Assembly (NCBI GenBank): GCA_038501625.1 | Contig: JAZAYU010000003.1 | Coordinates: forward strand, 58,501-122,500 | DNA length: 64,000 nucleotides | Direction: 5' to 3' | DNA from: Corbicula japonica | Taxonomy: Eukaryota; Mollusca; Bivalvia; Venerida; Cyrenidae | In this document: piece after piece, positions 46,101-55,440 of the stretch | How positions within the stretch are numbered: position 1 is the stretch's first letter | Layout of the letters: each line of letters begins with the position of its first letter | Program-made: the position numbers and the translations under genes | The notes under the pieces: generated by a model | Told to the model about the DNA's origin: nothing | Databases searched by the model: none | Seen by the model: the letters and a program-made list of their open reading frames with translations, nothing else

Positions 46101-48311
46101 AAGAAAGCTCCAAAATTAGTGATTCATTTATTGATGAATAAATTTATTGCAGCTCGCAAAGATCAAGTTCTTATTCAATAAGAGATCCTCGTGATGCCGA
46201 TGACCCGCATGAGAATCAAACAGGATCTCAAGGTAACAAGGCTGTTAAATCATTACTATACGTCCAATGCATACGTTATGTATCTATCAAAAATATAAAA
46301 CAGACGAAGAGATACAACCATCAATATAATTTAATACAACCATAGTAATTACAAGGAATGTCACCCACAAACGCGACATTCGAAAAAGAAATAATATTGA
46401 AATAAGCGTTATGCCATTGAGGTGAGTTATTGATTGGCAATGATATTCACAGTTACAATCAATACGTGGTAATTTACACACTTGAATTAGGTGTTCCGAG
46501 GAACACATGTTTCGCATGCTTGCAAAATGTTGAAATATGGACAATTGATGTTGTCGCCGCGTACTTGCAAAAAGTTGTAATGTGGACCTCTGATTTATAG
46601 TATAAGTAAGTAAGTAAGTAAGTTGTTTATTATAGTGACATGTGTTATGAATGTACACATATACATACAATACATGTATGATAATGGCAACACCCGGCCC
46701 AACGGGCCTATATGTCACCTTAAAATATATATACATGAAACATTTCAGTGATCAAACAGATTATTAATTTACGATATGACAAAATGGATATAAACACAAT
46801 TCAATTGAAATTAATCATGCAAACATCAGTTATAAATAATACGTCTTCTTCTAAGAAACGCCGATACAATATATTTGGACACTTTCCTTGCTTGCATATT
46901 TAACAGGTAAACTAATTTTTCTTTGCTGTCTAAAATAGTGAAATTTTGTAAGTATATTATATTCTGGAAAATATAGTTCCTTATATCATGATATGCTGTG
47001 CATTCAACCAGAAAATGAGTTTCATCCTCTATTGATTGACTGTTACACAAGTTGCAAGTTCTGTTGAGTGGTTCTTCACCCACATATCGACCTGTTTCGA
47101 TACGCAAGGGTAAAATACCACAACGGAACTATGCCAATAGAGACCGTTCATTTCTTTTTAGGTTCAATGACATGTATTCTTCGCACTTAAAGTTAGTTTT
47201 AAAAGTTCTATACGTGCGAAGTTTTGGCACCATTTGAACATCTTGACACCATATTGAACTATAGTAAGAAATGATTTTGTCAATGACAAAACGATTTAAA
47301 TCAAGGCACATTTCAATACTACAACACCGTTTAAATAATTCATTTCAAGGTTTTATCTTTATCTTATCGTTTCTTTTTTAAGTTTTTTACCTGCTTAAAA
47401 CATGTCTACATAGGCTAAAAATCCCCATGCTTCATGACAGAACAGCACACTTATAAGCCTCGTCAGTTTTTATATTTAAATGGAAATATATGGTTTCAAA
47501 CCTGGTCTATCATTATATGTAGTATTATCATTCGTGTTGTCGAATGGTATTATCTTTGTGTAAGCATGCAAAAACATATTTTCTGAACATCAATGTAAGT
47601 TGTATTTCCATCTTCAGATGATACAATTCATTCTCCATTAAACGGCGCAAATCCAAATCTTTACGAGGAGCTCCAAAACGCAGGTAAACCATTTTTAACC
47701 ACATTTATTATTTATATTTATTCTTTATATTGAAATACGTGTGATTTTAAAATGCGATCGATCTTTTTTATTGATTTCACATGACACAGTGTGAATTGTT
47801 AGATTTCTATATATGTTTCTGGTTTAGGATTAAACGTCATAATATGACTTCATAAGTTTACATAAATGAACTCATAGAAATGTAAAACTGTTTCTAGTTC
47901 TTTCTTGGTCTCATATTTTGTGAAAAATATTAATGATTGTTTCCTATCATTGTTAAACATGTCCTTTAAGATTTAATTTCATGTTAAATGGTCAATTGCA
48001 GATGATGCAAATTACTCCACGTTAGACGCTGGTAGTTCAAACATGTACGAAAAGATACAGAACCCAGGTAAACAGGGGAACCGCTAAGTTTATAACATAT
48101 GTTCCAATATTGTTACAATTTACACATACTATCATATCAAAACTTGTGTATAAAATTATATGTACTTAAATTTAACACACCAATGAGCATTTATTATGTT
48201 AATTGCTATTTATTTGATAACGAAACGATATTTGTTGGATTTCAGGTCGGGCTTGTTATTTTAAATTAGAGGGTTGCAAACCAAATATGTATGAGGTGAT
48301 CAAAAACCCAG
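37142..48311 (+). CDS. multi-Ig transmembrane receptor with tandem ITAM exons
   Basis: Spliced by eye from 13 exons, about 881 codons to the last certain exon: 37142-37190 signal peptide; seven Ig-like exons 38159-38488, 39479-39811, 40976-41253 (or from 40945), 41637-41942, 42299-42577, 42933-43268, 44267-44584; 45338-45443 transmembrane; 46153-46232 linker; 47618-47683, 48002-48067 and 48246-48311 signalling exons. Extracellular junctions are phase 1, so domains can be gained or skipped in frame. Many N-x-S/T sites support an extracellular role. The tail carries two ITAMs and one half-ITAM, implying Src/Syk-type kinase signalling at the plasma membrane. Ligand unknown. Domain 7 lacks both core Cys, and the 40976 acceptor is one base out of phase. 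The stop exon is uncertain. It resembles Fc-receptor- or Siglec-like vertebrate proteins only in architecture. Confidence 0.75.
37500..37690 (-). pseudogene. Tc1-like transposase HTH fragment in intron 1
   Basis: On the - strand a frame reads EVLGIIQGGMRRREIARRMH then CSPWTLRAWQNDM, the spacing of a Tc1/mariner first helix-turn-helix. No catalytic domain is attached. It is antisense to the host gene. Confidence 0.55.
38159..38488 (+). CDS. exon 2: Ig domain 1, V-like with extra cysteines
   Basis: 330 nt. Core Cys at VTLYCTN and RTLRCSDS, Trp at AAGWHIN, and four further Cys (GFCVDC, EDICKAY, YSYSCPDN). The F-x-V-T-I strand precedes the final Cys. The ICK-x-Y segment links it to the Ig exon at 10226-10642. 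Donor G|GTAATC. Confidence 0.8.
39479..39811 (+). CDS. exon 3: Ig domain 2
   Basis: 333 nt. FIQCMSN (first Cys), TFLWYKD (Trp) and WYVFCVANN (second Cys), with several N-glycosylation motifs (NST, NMT, NFT, NYT, NRT, NNS). Phase 1 at both ends; donor T|GTAAGC. Confidence 0.8.
39877..40565. mobile_element. TTAA-flanked foldback element, copy 3
   Basis: TTAA at 39877-39880 and 40562-40565; ends GGGCTTACCACATTCCC and inverse GGCGTGTGGCAAGCCC. Inserted in the intron between Ig domains 2 and 3. Same orientation as copy 2. Confidence 0.8.
40976..41253 (+). CDS. exon 4: Ig domain 3, acceptor one base out of phase
   Basis: Clear Ig domain: ATLTCSVTGGNPLPQLQWS and DILTCTS. The natural start, by analogy with the Y/F-PP starts of exons 5 and 6, is at 40976 (AAAAG|ACCCCCTGAC), but that gives 278 nt, so the upstream phase-1 exon joins out of frame and meets TAG. 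A cryptic acceptor at 40944 (CATTTAAG|ACGGGG) would give 309 nt in frame. Either that site is used, or this allele or assembly has lost one base. Confidence 0.7.
41637..41942 (+). CDS. exon 5: Ig domain 4
   Basis: 306 nt, starting FPPDKPTF. Core residues FTISCSAISNPPVSKYTWFG and TEAICHVFN. Acceptor TAACTATAG, donor T|GTAAGT. Confidence 0.8.
42299..42577 (+). CDS. exon 6: Ig domain 5
   Basis: 279 nt, starting YPPEINM. Core residues FIYSCNVTHGNPNETKVEW and GVYQCCAYNW (double Cys). Acceptor GAAAATAG, donor T|GTATGG. Confidence 0.8.
42933..43268 (+). CDS. exon 7: Ig domain 6
   Basis: 336 nt. Core Cys in INISCELEGNP and DAGLYTCTGRN; the usual core Trp is replaced (ADLKFQM). Acceptor CAACATTGCAG, donor T|GTAAGT. 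Confidence 0.8.
43375..43825. repeat. duplicated TGACCTTGACC/GACGGAC intronic repeat
   Basis: Two tandem related units (about 43390-43586 and 43587-43790) share GCATAACTCCATCAAA, GTGTTGTCATAAGCA and AAAGTTATAGCCAACG. The second ends in (GACG)n and GGGCGACACAAAAA. In the intron between Ig domains 6 and 7. Confidence 0.65.
44267..44584 (+). CDS. exon 8: Ig domain 7, without the core disulfide
   Basis: 318 nt. VTLSFTALAYPLPPESGYTW keeps the Ig pattern but has Phe where the first Cys belongs, and DYGLYKVKVEN has Val in place of the second. The Trp and the D-x-G-x-Y motif remain. Membrane-proximal. Acceptor GTGTTTCAG, donor G|GTAAAG. Confidence 0.8.
44900..45010 (+). mobile_element. LINE 3' end fragment
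   Basis: GGTGACTTATAGGCCCATCG and ACATGTCACTGAAATAAATA match the 3' UTR of the LINE at 46600-47333, in the opposite orientation. Lies in the intron before the TM exon. Confidence 0.55.
45338..45443 (+). CDS. exon 9: transmembrane segment
   Basis: 106 nt, entering in phase 1 and leaving in phase 2. Encodes DSRKDPK then LLIITVSGAAGGGLILLVFTVAVV and the stop-transfer RICKR. No charged residue inside the membrane. The small-residue GAAGGG patch could favour helix packing. Confidence 0.8.
45444..46152. other. intron, nothing recognised
   Basis: AT-rich. No additional tail exon seen. Confidence 0.4.
46153..46232 (+). CDS. exon 10: Ser/Asp-rich cytoplasmic linker
   Basis: 80 nt, phase 2 to phase 1. 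Encodes SSQRSSSYSIRDPRDADDPH and ENQTGSQ. Contains one Tyr (SYSI). Acceptor AATTTATTGCAG, donor G|GTAACA. Its length exactly restores phase 1 for the next exons. Confidence 0.65.
46600..47333 (-). pseudogene. 5'-truncated LINE, ORF2 C-terminal part
   Basis: On the - strand, CLDLNRFVIDKIISYYSSIW through RNERSLLA, then after a frameshift LRIETGRYVGEEPLNRTCNL followed by C-x2-C and ETHFLVECTAYHD, a zf-RVT-type Cys/His end of a non-LTR retrotransposon. The 3' UTR includes GGCCCGTTGGGCCGGGTG and ends in (CTTA)n at about 46605-46622. Antisense in the intron between exons 10 and 11. Confidence 0.7.
47618..47683 (+). CDS. exon 11: half-ITAM exon
   Basis: 66 nt, phase 1 to phase 1: DDTIHSPLNGANPNLYEEL and QNA. 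Aligns residue for residue with exons 12 and 13, but the first ITAM Tyr is His (HSPL); the second motif YEEL is intact. Confidence 0.75.
48002..48067 (+). CDS. exon 12: complete ITAM
   Basis: 66 nt. DDANYSTL, seven residues, YEKI. Meets the D/E-x2-Y-x2-L/I-x(6-12)-Y-x2-L/I consensus including the acidic -3 position. Acceptor GTCAATTGCAG, donor G|GTAAAC. Confidence 0.8.
48246..48311 (+). CDS. exon 13: complete ITAM
   Basis: 66 nt. ACYFKL, seven residues, YEVI. Consensus spacing but no acidic residue at -3. Acceptor TTGGATTTCAG, donor G|GTAACA. Confidence 0.8.
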
Positions 48312-48836
48312 GTAACACATTAGGATAATTATCTGAAAACAATTTACATACCGTGCAACTTATTTAATCACCATTTGAACACTGTAGATATTTCGAACTC
48401 CTTTCTTGGTCCCGGTAATACCCCTAAATGTTCTTGTAAGTTTATTTTTGATAATTCGGAACCTGATATTTCGAATTACGAACTCAAAGACCAGCTCGTC
48501 GATAAATATTAAGTTAATATAACGCCCGATATTATATCTCATTTAAACAAGTCATTTTATTTTATGTTTTTCGGTGAAATATAGAATTTTCCCGGTGAAA
48601 TAAAAGTGGTATTTTACTGTTTTCAAACATTTTTATTTTCACTTATTTTTTCACGTTGGTACCCAAACGCACTATAACATACCAAATGAGAACGTTTAGA
48701 AAACGGGCTCAAATTTGTATATTTGACGTCATGACGTCACGTCACGTCATATACAAGCGGTTTTGGCGCCAATTCTTGCAACTTTTCTGGCAAATTCAGG
48801 CAAATTTTGCACTAAAAGCATAAAATAAAAAGAAAA

Positions 48837-48985
48837 TTTGTTTTTACCAGTGAAAGATAGAAATATATTTCACTCGTGAACTCCGGAATGACGTATTTCA
48901 CTCGTGGCTTCGCCACTCGTGAGAATACGAATTCCGAAGCTCACTCGATGAAATATATTTCTATCTTACACTGGTAAAAACAAAT
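48837..48985. repeat. palindromic MITE-like element
   Basis: Arms start TTTGTTTTTACCAGTG and end CACTGGTAAAAACAAAT, closing on GTGGCTTCGCCACT. About 149 bp, hairpin-capable. Confidence 0.7.
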
Positions 48986-49354
48986 ATCCTCTATGTTTTC
49001 ACACTTCAGGCGAATTATTATAGCGGCGCCATTTGATAATTAGTGCATGATAAAAATAACACAAATACAGAGTAACAAAAAAAAAACCTTTATTCTAATA
49101 TTCTCTCTTTTAACGTGCTCTTTTCAATTCTAGCAATTGACATATTGACTTATAACAGCTTGTTTTTCGAATTTGTGTCGGTCCATAACAAACAGAGTCC
49201 GGTGAATGTTTGCGAATCCGGTGAATTCGCAAACTCAGCTACCCTTTTAAAGGGTCCTAGACTAAATGTTTTTTCTTTAATATATAGTTGGGGGGTCTAA
49301 TAATAAAACGTACTATGTTTTGAACCAATATCTCTAAAAATGAGTGAGCTATCG

Positions 49355-49700
49355 AGTCTCAAACACCAAAATCGCCATGGCGATTTCGGAAACGCCATGG
49401 CGATTTTTCGTCGCCATGAAATCCCCATGGCGATTTTCCGCAATAAATTTGAAATGGCGTTATTTCGCCATGGCGATTTTCAATCATTTTTCCAAAATCT
49501 GTAATATTCATTGAAAATTAAAGTATGTCTCATTATTGAGCTTCTCTATACTTTAAATCGGGGTTAAAATCATTTTTAAAAATCGCCATGGCGGTATTTC
49601 GCAATGAAAATTATGGCGGGATTTCGCAATAAATTTATGGCGTTTTTCCGCCATATTTTTTATTGCGATTTTTCGCCATAACATTTATGGCGAAAAATAA
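49355..49700. repeat. cluster of CGCCATGGCGAT palindromic motifs
   Basis: Numerous self-complementary CGCCATGGCGA units and ATGGCG(A/T)TTTTCGC variants within about 350 bp, irregularly spaced. Confidence 0.7.
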
Positions 49701-49924
49701 ATTGTTTGATGGTATAAATTATGCTATTTTTATTTACTCAAAAGTAATCACATGTTTTATCTTTAATGGCGGTCAAGTCTAATAGAGACACAATTTGAAA
49801 AAAAAACAAGTACTTATACGAGATTTTGTCGAATTAACGACAATTAATTCGACCATCTATGAAATAATATTTCATTTAACAGTAACACCCATTATGTTGC
49901 TTTTTTTCTTTGTTTGTTGGCGAG

Positions 49925-49966
49925 TCTGCATACGAAATGATTCATAGCCGGAGTCTTCAGTCACAA
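49925..49966 (+). CDS. candidate further tail exon with YEMI motif
   Basis: 42 nt between TTGTTGGCGAG and GTAAGT. In phase 0 it reads SAYEMIHSRSLQSQ, echoing the YEKI/YEVI motifs. Joined directly to exon 13 (phase 1) it would instead give seven residues and TAG. Thus it is either the terminal exon in one frame or needs an unseen exon between. Confidence 0.35.
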
Positions 49967-50089
49967 GTAAGTATTTCCGAGTTTTGCGGGAAAAATTACA
50001 CTTCCATTTCAGATGGATCAAATTTTGAGCTGCTTTCAAGTATACATATCTGAATGCGCAATGTTTCGCGTTTTCGCATCATGGTTTAC

Positions 50090-50570
50090 CGTTTTTCGTT
50101 GGACAACGAAACTACGAGATCGCGAAAACACTATCCTTAAGGATTTAAACACGATGCGAGATCGCGAAAACACGATGCGAGATGGCGAAAGTATGATGCT
50201 AGGTCGCGATATTGAAATGGCACCCTCGCATTGCACTTTCGTGACCTCGCATTGTTGTTTCGCGTTCTCGCATTTTGTTTTCGTGTTTTCGTACTGTCGC
50301 CCTCATGTCAGAGCAAACACAAAAACGCGAAAATACGATGCGAGCTGGCGAAAGTGTGATGCAAGGTCGCGATATTAAAATTGCACCCTCGCATCGTACT
50401 TTCGCGACATCGCATCGTTGTTTCGCTTTCTCGCATCTTGTTTTCGTGTTTTCGTGCTCTCGCCCTTAGGATAGAGCGTTCACGAAAACACGATATGAAA
50501 ACACAATATGCGATATCACGGATGTATGATGCGATATCGCGCACTCGCATGCTACCATGACCGCTTATAA
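50090..50570. repeat. CGCGAAAACACGATGCGAG repeat cluster
   Basis: Many direct and inverted units around GCGAGATCGCGAAAACACGA and TTTTCGTGTTTTCG, in two longer repeats of about 170 bp (50190-50300 and 50330-50470). Open frames here are by-products. Confidence 0.7.
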
Positions 50571-50924
50571 TATTTTTGCCTCGTATTTCAATTTAAATAT
50601 TACCACCATTGCTTGTTGACCAATTTACTTGTGTCAGGGTTGTATAAATGTTTTAAAGAAGAAGGATCAATTCCTCAAGTGGTTAAGTTAAGCAGATACA
50701 TCAATAAATAAAAAATTATTTTAAAATTTAACTGACGAATTTTCCGTAGAATGAACGAATTAGTTCTAGTGCGGTGAACGTGAGTTTATTTCGTTCGCCG
50801 TTGTTTGATATATAAAAGGACGACCTATCGATACCCGAAATATATTATATACCGCAGAGATCCGTGCGCACACCGTGCGTTGTAAGTGCGGAGCACGTAC
50901 TTACTCTGTACGGTCCGCCTGAGT

Positions 50925-51242
50925 TCAATGCGCGTTTTGGACGGTTGAAATGAGAAAGCACGCAACCCCACGGACCACGCCTAGACTCGCAAAGGCAGTG
51001 CGTTATGCGCTAGTGGACGTACAGGGCTAGCACGTCACCCGTACGGGTGGTGAATCCGTATCCCGCATGCAGTTCGAACGCAGAGAAAGTTTTGCATGCA
51101 CTAAAAATGAAACGGCATGTCTGCGTGCTCCAAAATCCATACGGAGGCAGTGCTCACCACGTACGGATCCCTGAATTTGGTCCACGTTTTCGTACGTAGA
51201 CCGCACGCACTTGCACGTACGGCGGGTTGTGACCGGGGCTTT
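50925..51242. repeat. GC-rich CGTACGG dispersed repeat, copy 2
   Basis: Matches 8985-9262 over GCGTTATGCGCTAGTGGACG, GCATGCACTAAAAATGAAAC and the end GTTGTGACCGGGGCTT. Confidence 0.65.
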
Positions 51243-53699
51243 ACTGCGTTATCAGTTTCGCTTATGACGCGCTAAGGCAATCGTGCGAAATGAAATTTTA
51301 GCCAAATTTTACAACATTGTAGTGCGCCTTATAAGGATAATATAACTGCGTATAAAGAATAATACAACAACGCGAATTTATGTCTGCTCGAAAATGTCAT
51401 TCGCGGCATCCCGGCGAAATTCAATGATACCGCAGTAGATGTTTAATCAGACCAATTTAAATTCTAATAACACATGTAACATCGTGTTTGCTAAGACAAG
51501 TTATTCTATATAAATGTTTTGTAACATAAATAATATTGAAACTAATAAATATGTCAATACATCGTAGTTGAAGTAACTGTGCAACTTCAAGTACATTACT
51601 TTAACTTCAGAGTTGAGTACGAATATAACTCCTGTATCCAAAGACGGACGGTTTTAACAACTGATTGCTGATGTTCATAATATTTAGTATGAAATCGGAA
51701 ATTATAACAGATATCTGAATACATTTGTGTATCTTTCTACATACGTACAGGTAAAACATCCTCATTGCTCGCTAAGCGTTCGTTTATTTCACCGTTTATT
51801 CTGCATACGGATTTTATCGCGTGTGCGCCAGTGTAGACCCAGATCAACCGTCTTTGTTAACACCGTTAACATCCATATCCCGTGGAGTAAAGAATTAAAT
51901 ATGTGTTCTTTCTGTTTTCTTGTTACGTATTATTATTGCGTATATTTCATTATACATTATTGTTTATGTCTCGACTGATTAAAACTGTATGAAACAATCG
52001 CATGTTGCGTGGCACTTGGGTGTTTGCTTTTGATAAACAAGATGTTTCAATATGCTGACATCGTCATCAGCAGCTGCAGCAGCAGCCTTATCATCATCAT
52101 CGTCATCATCATCATCATCATCATTATCATCACCATCACTATCATCATCATTATCATCATTTTATTTTTTATTTAATTAACGGGTTGATGATTTTATTTG
52201 GGCTCGAACTACCTTAAAAATGAAAATTAAAAATAAAACACACTTGAAACATTGCATAATATCGTACAAATCACGTTCCCGTTGTCTGGTTACCAAATTT
52301 TGGGAATGACGTCGCGCGGTTTCGGATCAGACGCACCACTTGGCGGTGGCTGTCTTTAAACGCAAGTGTATCGTTCTTTCATAAAATATTGTTAGACGTA
52401 TATAATACCAAATAAAAAATAAAAACGATAGGTCATCGGTCTAGATTTTCTGTAATTTTGCGTTAAAATATATATAGTATGTCGCTTTCATCTATCACAA
52501 ATAACTTTTCTCCGCGACGTTCAGAAATCCCAACTAAATGTTGTTTCATGTTTGTGCATTTCAATCAGTCGCCCACGGCATATATACTCCTCAAAAAGCA
52601 TTTAGAGTCCAAACAAATTGATGTTTATTTTTAAAATAACGTAGTGGTTATCTTTTAAATGTTTCTTTAAATATTTTGTTTATAAGCAAATCATACAACG
52701 TATTAAATGTACGATCTAACTATGCCGGATTTAGTCCTCACTTCTCTATCAAAGCATTTGATTTTTATGGTCCTTTTTTGGAAGTGTATTTATAAATTTT
52801 TATTTAAGCGCTTAAAATTGAAATTACATTATCGATCAGACGGGGGTTTATCAAAATTATTGTTAAACGCATTTTTCTGCTTGATATGAATGCAAAATTT
52901 TTTAATAAGTTGAATGTTTCAATACCTCTTAAACTTTTTTAATTTGATCTTTTGTTTAATGCCAGTAACATTCATTTTCTTTGTCGAAATTTTTGTAACG
53001 GTTTGTGGTTCTTCCAGCTGGCATTTAGGATTCGCATAAACAAACAACTAACACAAATTGGGTGGGGGAAGCATTTATTCATAGCTATGTTCCAAAACTT
53101 AAACTAATTAAAGCAAGCGCACTGAAATACTGTTATATCATAAAATTACGCACAGGTTAAAAAAAATACGCGTATTTAACGCTAAGGTAAATGCGCGAAT
53201 TTAAACCCAAGCAAAATTACAATATTTAGTATATCTGAATAGCAATATACAACTGCGCGAATTTATGCCCTCGCGACTCTTCGTCCCAGTGAAATTAAAT
53301 GATACTACAGTAAAGACTTATACTTATAAAATATGTATCTGAATTAAAAAAGTGCATATAAGCGTGTCGGAATAACATAATCATACGAAAATAAATGAGC
53401 GAATAGATAATTACACAGTCAAAAGCATATCAGAAGATACACAAATTTGTTTTTGTAAAGTTGGATTCACTGAGAAAAGTATTCATAGTTAATATAACAA
53501 CCATAACAAGGAAGGGAGAGAGAAACGTCCAGCTATTGCGAGAATCAAGCGAGCAATACAGCTAAAAATGCGACTTAAGTTAAAACTTACGAGTCCCAGG
53601 GGACAAGTATTGTGTTCTTGAAACTGAGAAGCACTATTTGATTGCTTATCTAAACACAAGGAACTTTATTCTAACTTGCCGATGATAGTGAAAAACACG
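51243..53699. other. no supported gene
   Basis: Mixed AT-rich DNA with an (ATC)n block at about 52087-52162. Short open frames at 51727-51978 and 52707-52889 lack motifs. Confidence 0.4.
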
Positions 53700-54329
53700 T
53701 TATGATGAGAACCATTTCTTCGCAAAGCTAAATTAGGCGTTTTTATGAGTTGTTGTTGATGATGATAATGATCATCAGCAGCAGCAGATGTAGCAACATC
53801 AGTAACGAACAAAGGGTCATGTAAAACACGGTTTGTTATGAACGAACTCGTTGTTTTTTTTTAAAGCTAAATTAAGCGAAATCTAGCGTTGTTGTAGTTG
53901 ATGATGACGATGCTCATGAGGATGATGCTTGTGAAGTTTTGATAATTGTGATGATGTTATGATGGTGGTGGTGTTGACGTCCAAAGAAAAACATGTAACA
54001 TGCCTTTTCTTTTTTATTTGAATTAGTAACAATGGTAAGATGAGCAATCCATACTTTGAGATTTCAATTTTATTGAAAATATAAACTAACAGATTAAACA
54101 TATATTTTATAAATTGCATCATTATTTGCGGTTATTGCCATCTGTGTTAAAGACACTGATTTCAGTTTTTCAAACGAGGAAACAGCTGTGATCAATCGAC
54201 ATACCAGATCAGTAGAAAGTTTAACATGGAAACAAATTAAAACAATGGGGGCCTACCGATATACTGAGTTACCTCCAATTGAGAGTGGTTTCCCTTGCTG
54301 ATTGGGTAGTTCCGGTTTAATAGCGGTAA

Positions 54330-54976
54330 TTAAGGGCGCAGGGGACAGTTTCCGAGGCTTTCGCAGATTCTGGGACCCCGTGCAAGCTTACATTGACCGA
54401 AAATAAAAAACTTTGCACAGCTAAAATTGTGTTGTTGTACTTTCTGTGTTGCAGGGGGTCTAGCTTTTTACATACCACAACCAACTGTTCCACAGAACCA
54501 GTCATTTGATCTACACAGGCATTTAAAGTCACCCCAAGTCCTGATTTTCCAATGCAAATTTGGCCGAAATTCTACATATTTGAGAACCTGCAAAATATTT
54601 CCTGCAATGACTTTTCAAATAAAACCACTTTCATGCTAGTATTTTATGTGTCCCTAATCTCCCAAGCAGCTGGAAATTGTCTCCCATCCGTCTCGATTTT
54701 TCAGCATTTGACATTGAAATACCTCACCCTCAAATTATTCTCAAATTAAGCCCGGCCGAATGCGTTTTCATCCGGCAACTGTTCAACTCAGAACATACAA
54801 AGATAGCATCAATGCATTTGAGCCACTCTGATAAGATTTCACATACTATACAATATTATAAAAGAATATGCCATCTTTAATTCAAACAATGATTTTAATG
54901 CATTTTATTCACGACTACCCCAAATACTTAGAAAATCGACCGGGACCAAAGTGCGAAACTGTCCCCTGCCCCTTAA
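54330..54976. mobile_element. TTAA-flanked MITE (piggyBac-type)
   Basis: TTAA at 54330-54333 and 54973-54976 encloses ends GGGCGCAGGGGACAGTTTC and the inverse GAAACTGTCCCCTGCCCC. About 640 bp, non-coding. Ends unlike the 690-bp foldback family. Confidence 0.7.
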
Positions 54977-55239
54977 AGCGAAGCGTAAAAAGTGTAAATA
55001 ATAAGGCTCAAAGTGATTTTGAAGGTAAAATGCATTGTCGAATTAACAAAAAATGTAGAACAGACATAGTAGGAATATCATTCATCTTTGTAAATTTATT
55101 TTAAGTTAATAACTTTACCTATTTACGTAACTTCACGTATCCTTTATGAAATTTTTTGGCTGGCATGGAAATTATAGCTTTTCAAAACTTTCACTTAAGC
55201 ATTTAGCCAATCACCGTTAAGTCATCCAAACAATGCTTA

Positions 55240-55440
55240 TTAAGAAAGGGTCCTGGTGTTTTATGACCATGTTACGTAATCTAATTAATAAGACTGGATT
55301 TTACCAGCTGGAGGTGTGATAAAGGCCTTTTTGAAGTTCAGTTGTAGATTTGTAAGAGGTTGAAAACGTTGCTTGTTGAGGGTAAAATTGTTGTTTTAGA
55401 AAACTGACTAGAGATTAAATATTCAAATTAATTGTCACAA
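55240..55440. repeat. repeat shared with 63465-63590
   Basis: Shared GGTCCTNNNGTTTTATGACC, GTTACGTAATCTAATTAATAAG-like and ATTAAATAT..AATTGTCACA segments in the same orientation. Confidence 0.5.

Noticed and set aside
46287..46736. 149-codon - strand open frame
   Set aside because: Mostly covers the LINE 3' UTR with its CTTA tail and flanking intron; no protein motif.
49115..49300. Frame with a YNSL motif after a TTTCAATTCTAG acceptor, phase-compatible with exon 13
   Set aside because: Contains repeat-like sequence, lacks a convincing continuation and does not resemble the 22-residue tail unit; kept only as a remote option for the 3' end.
50013..50378. Open frame starting MDQILSCFQ after TTCCATTTCAG
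   Set aside because: Runs into the CGCGAAAAC repeat cluster; its charged peptide is a translation of that repeat.
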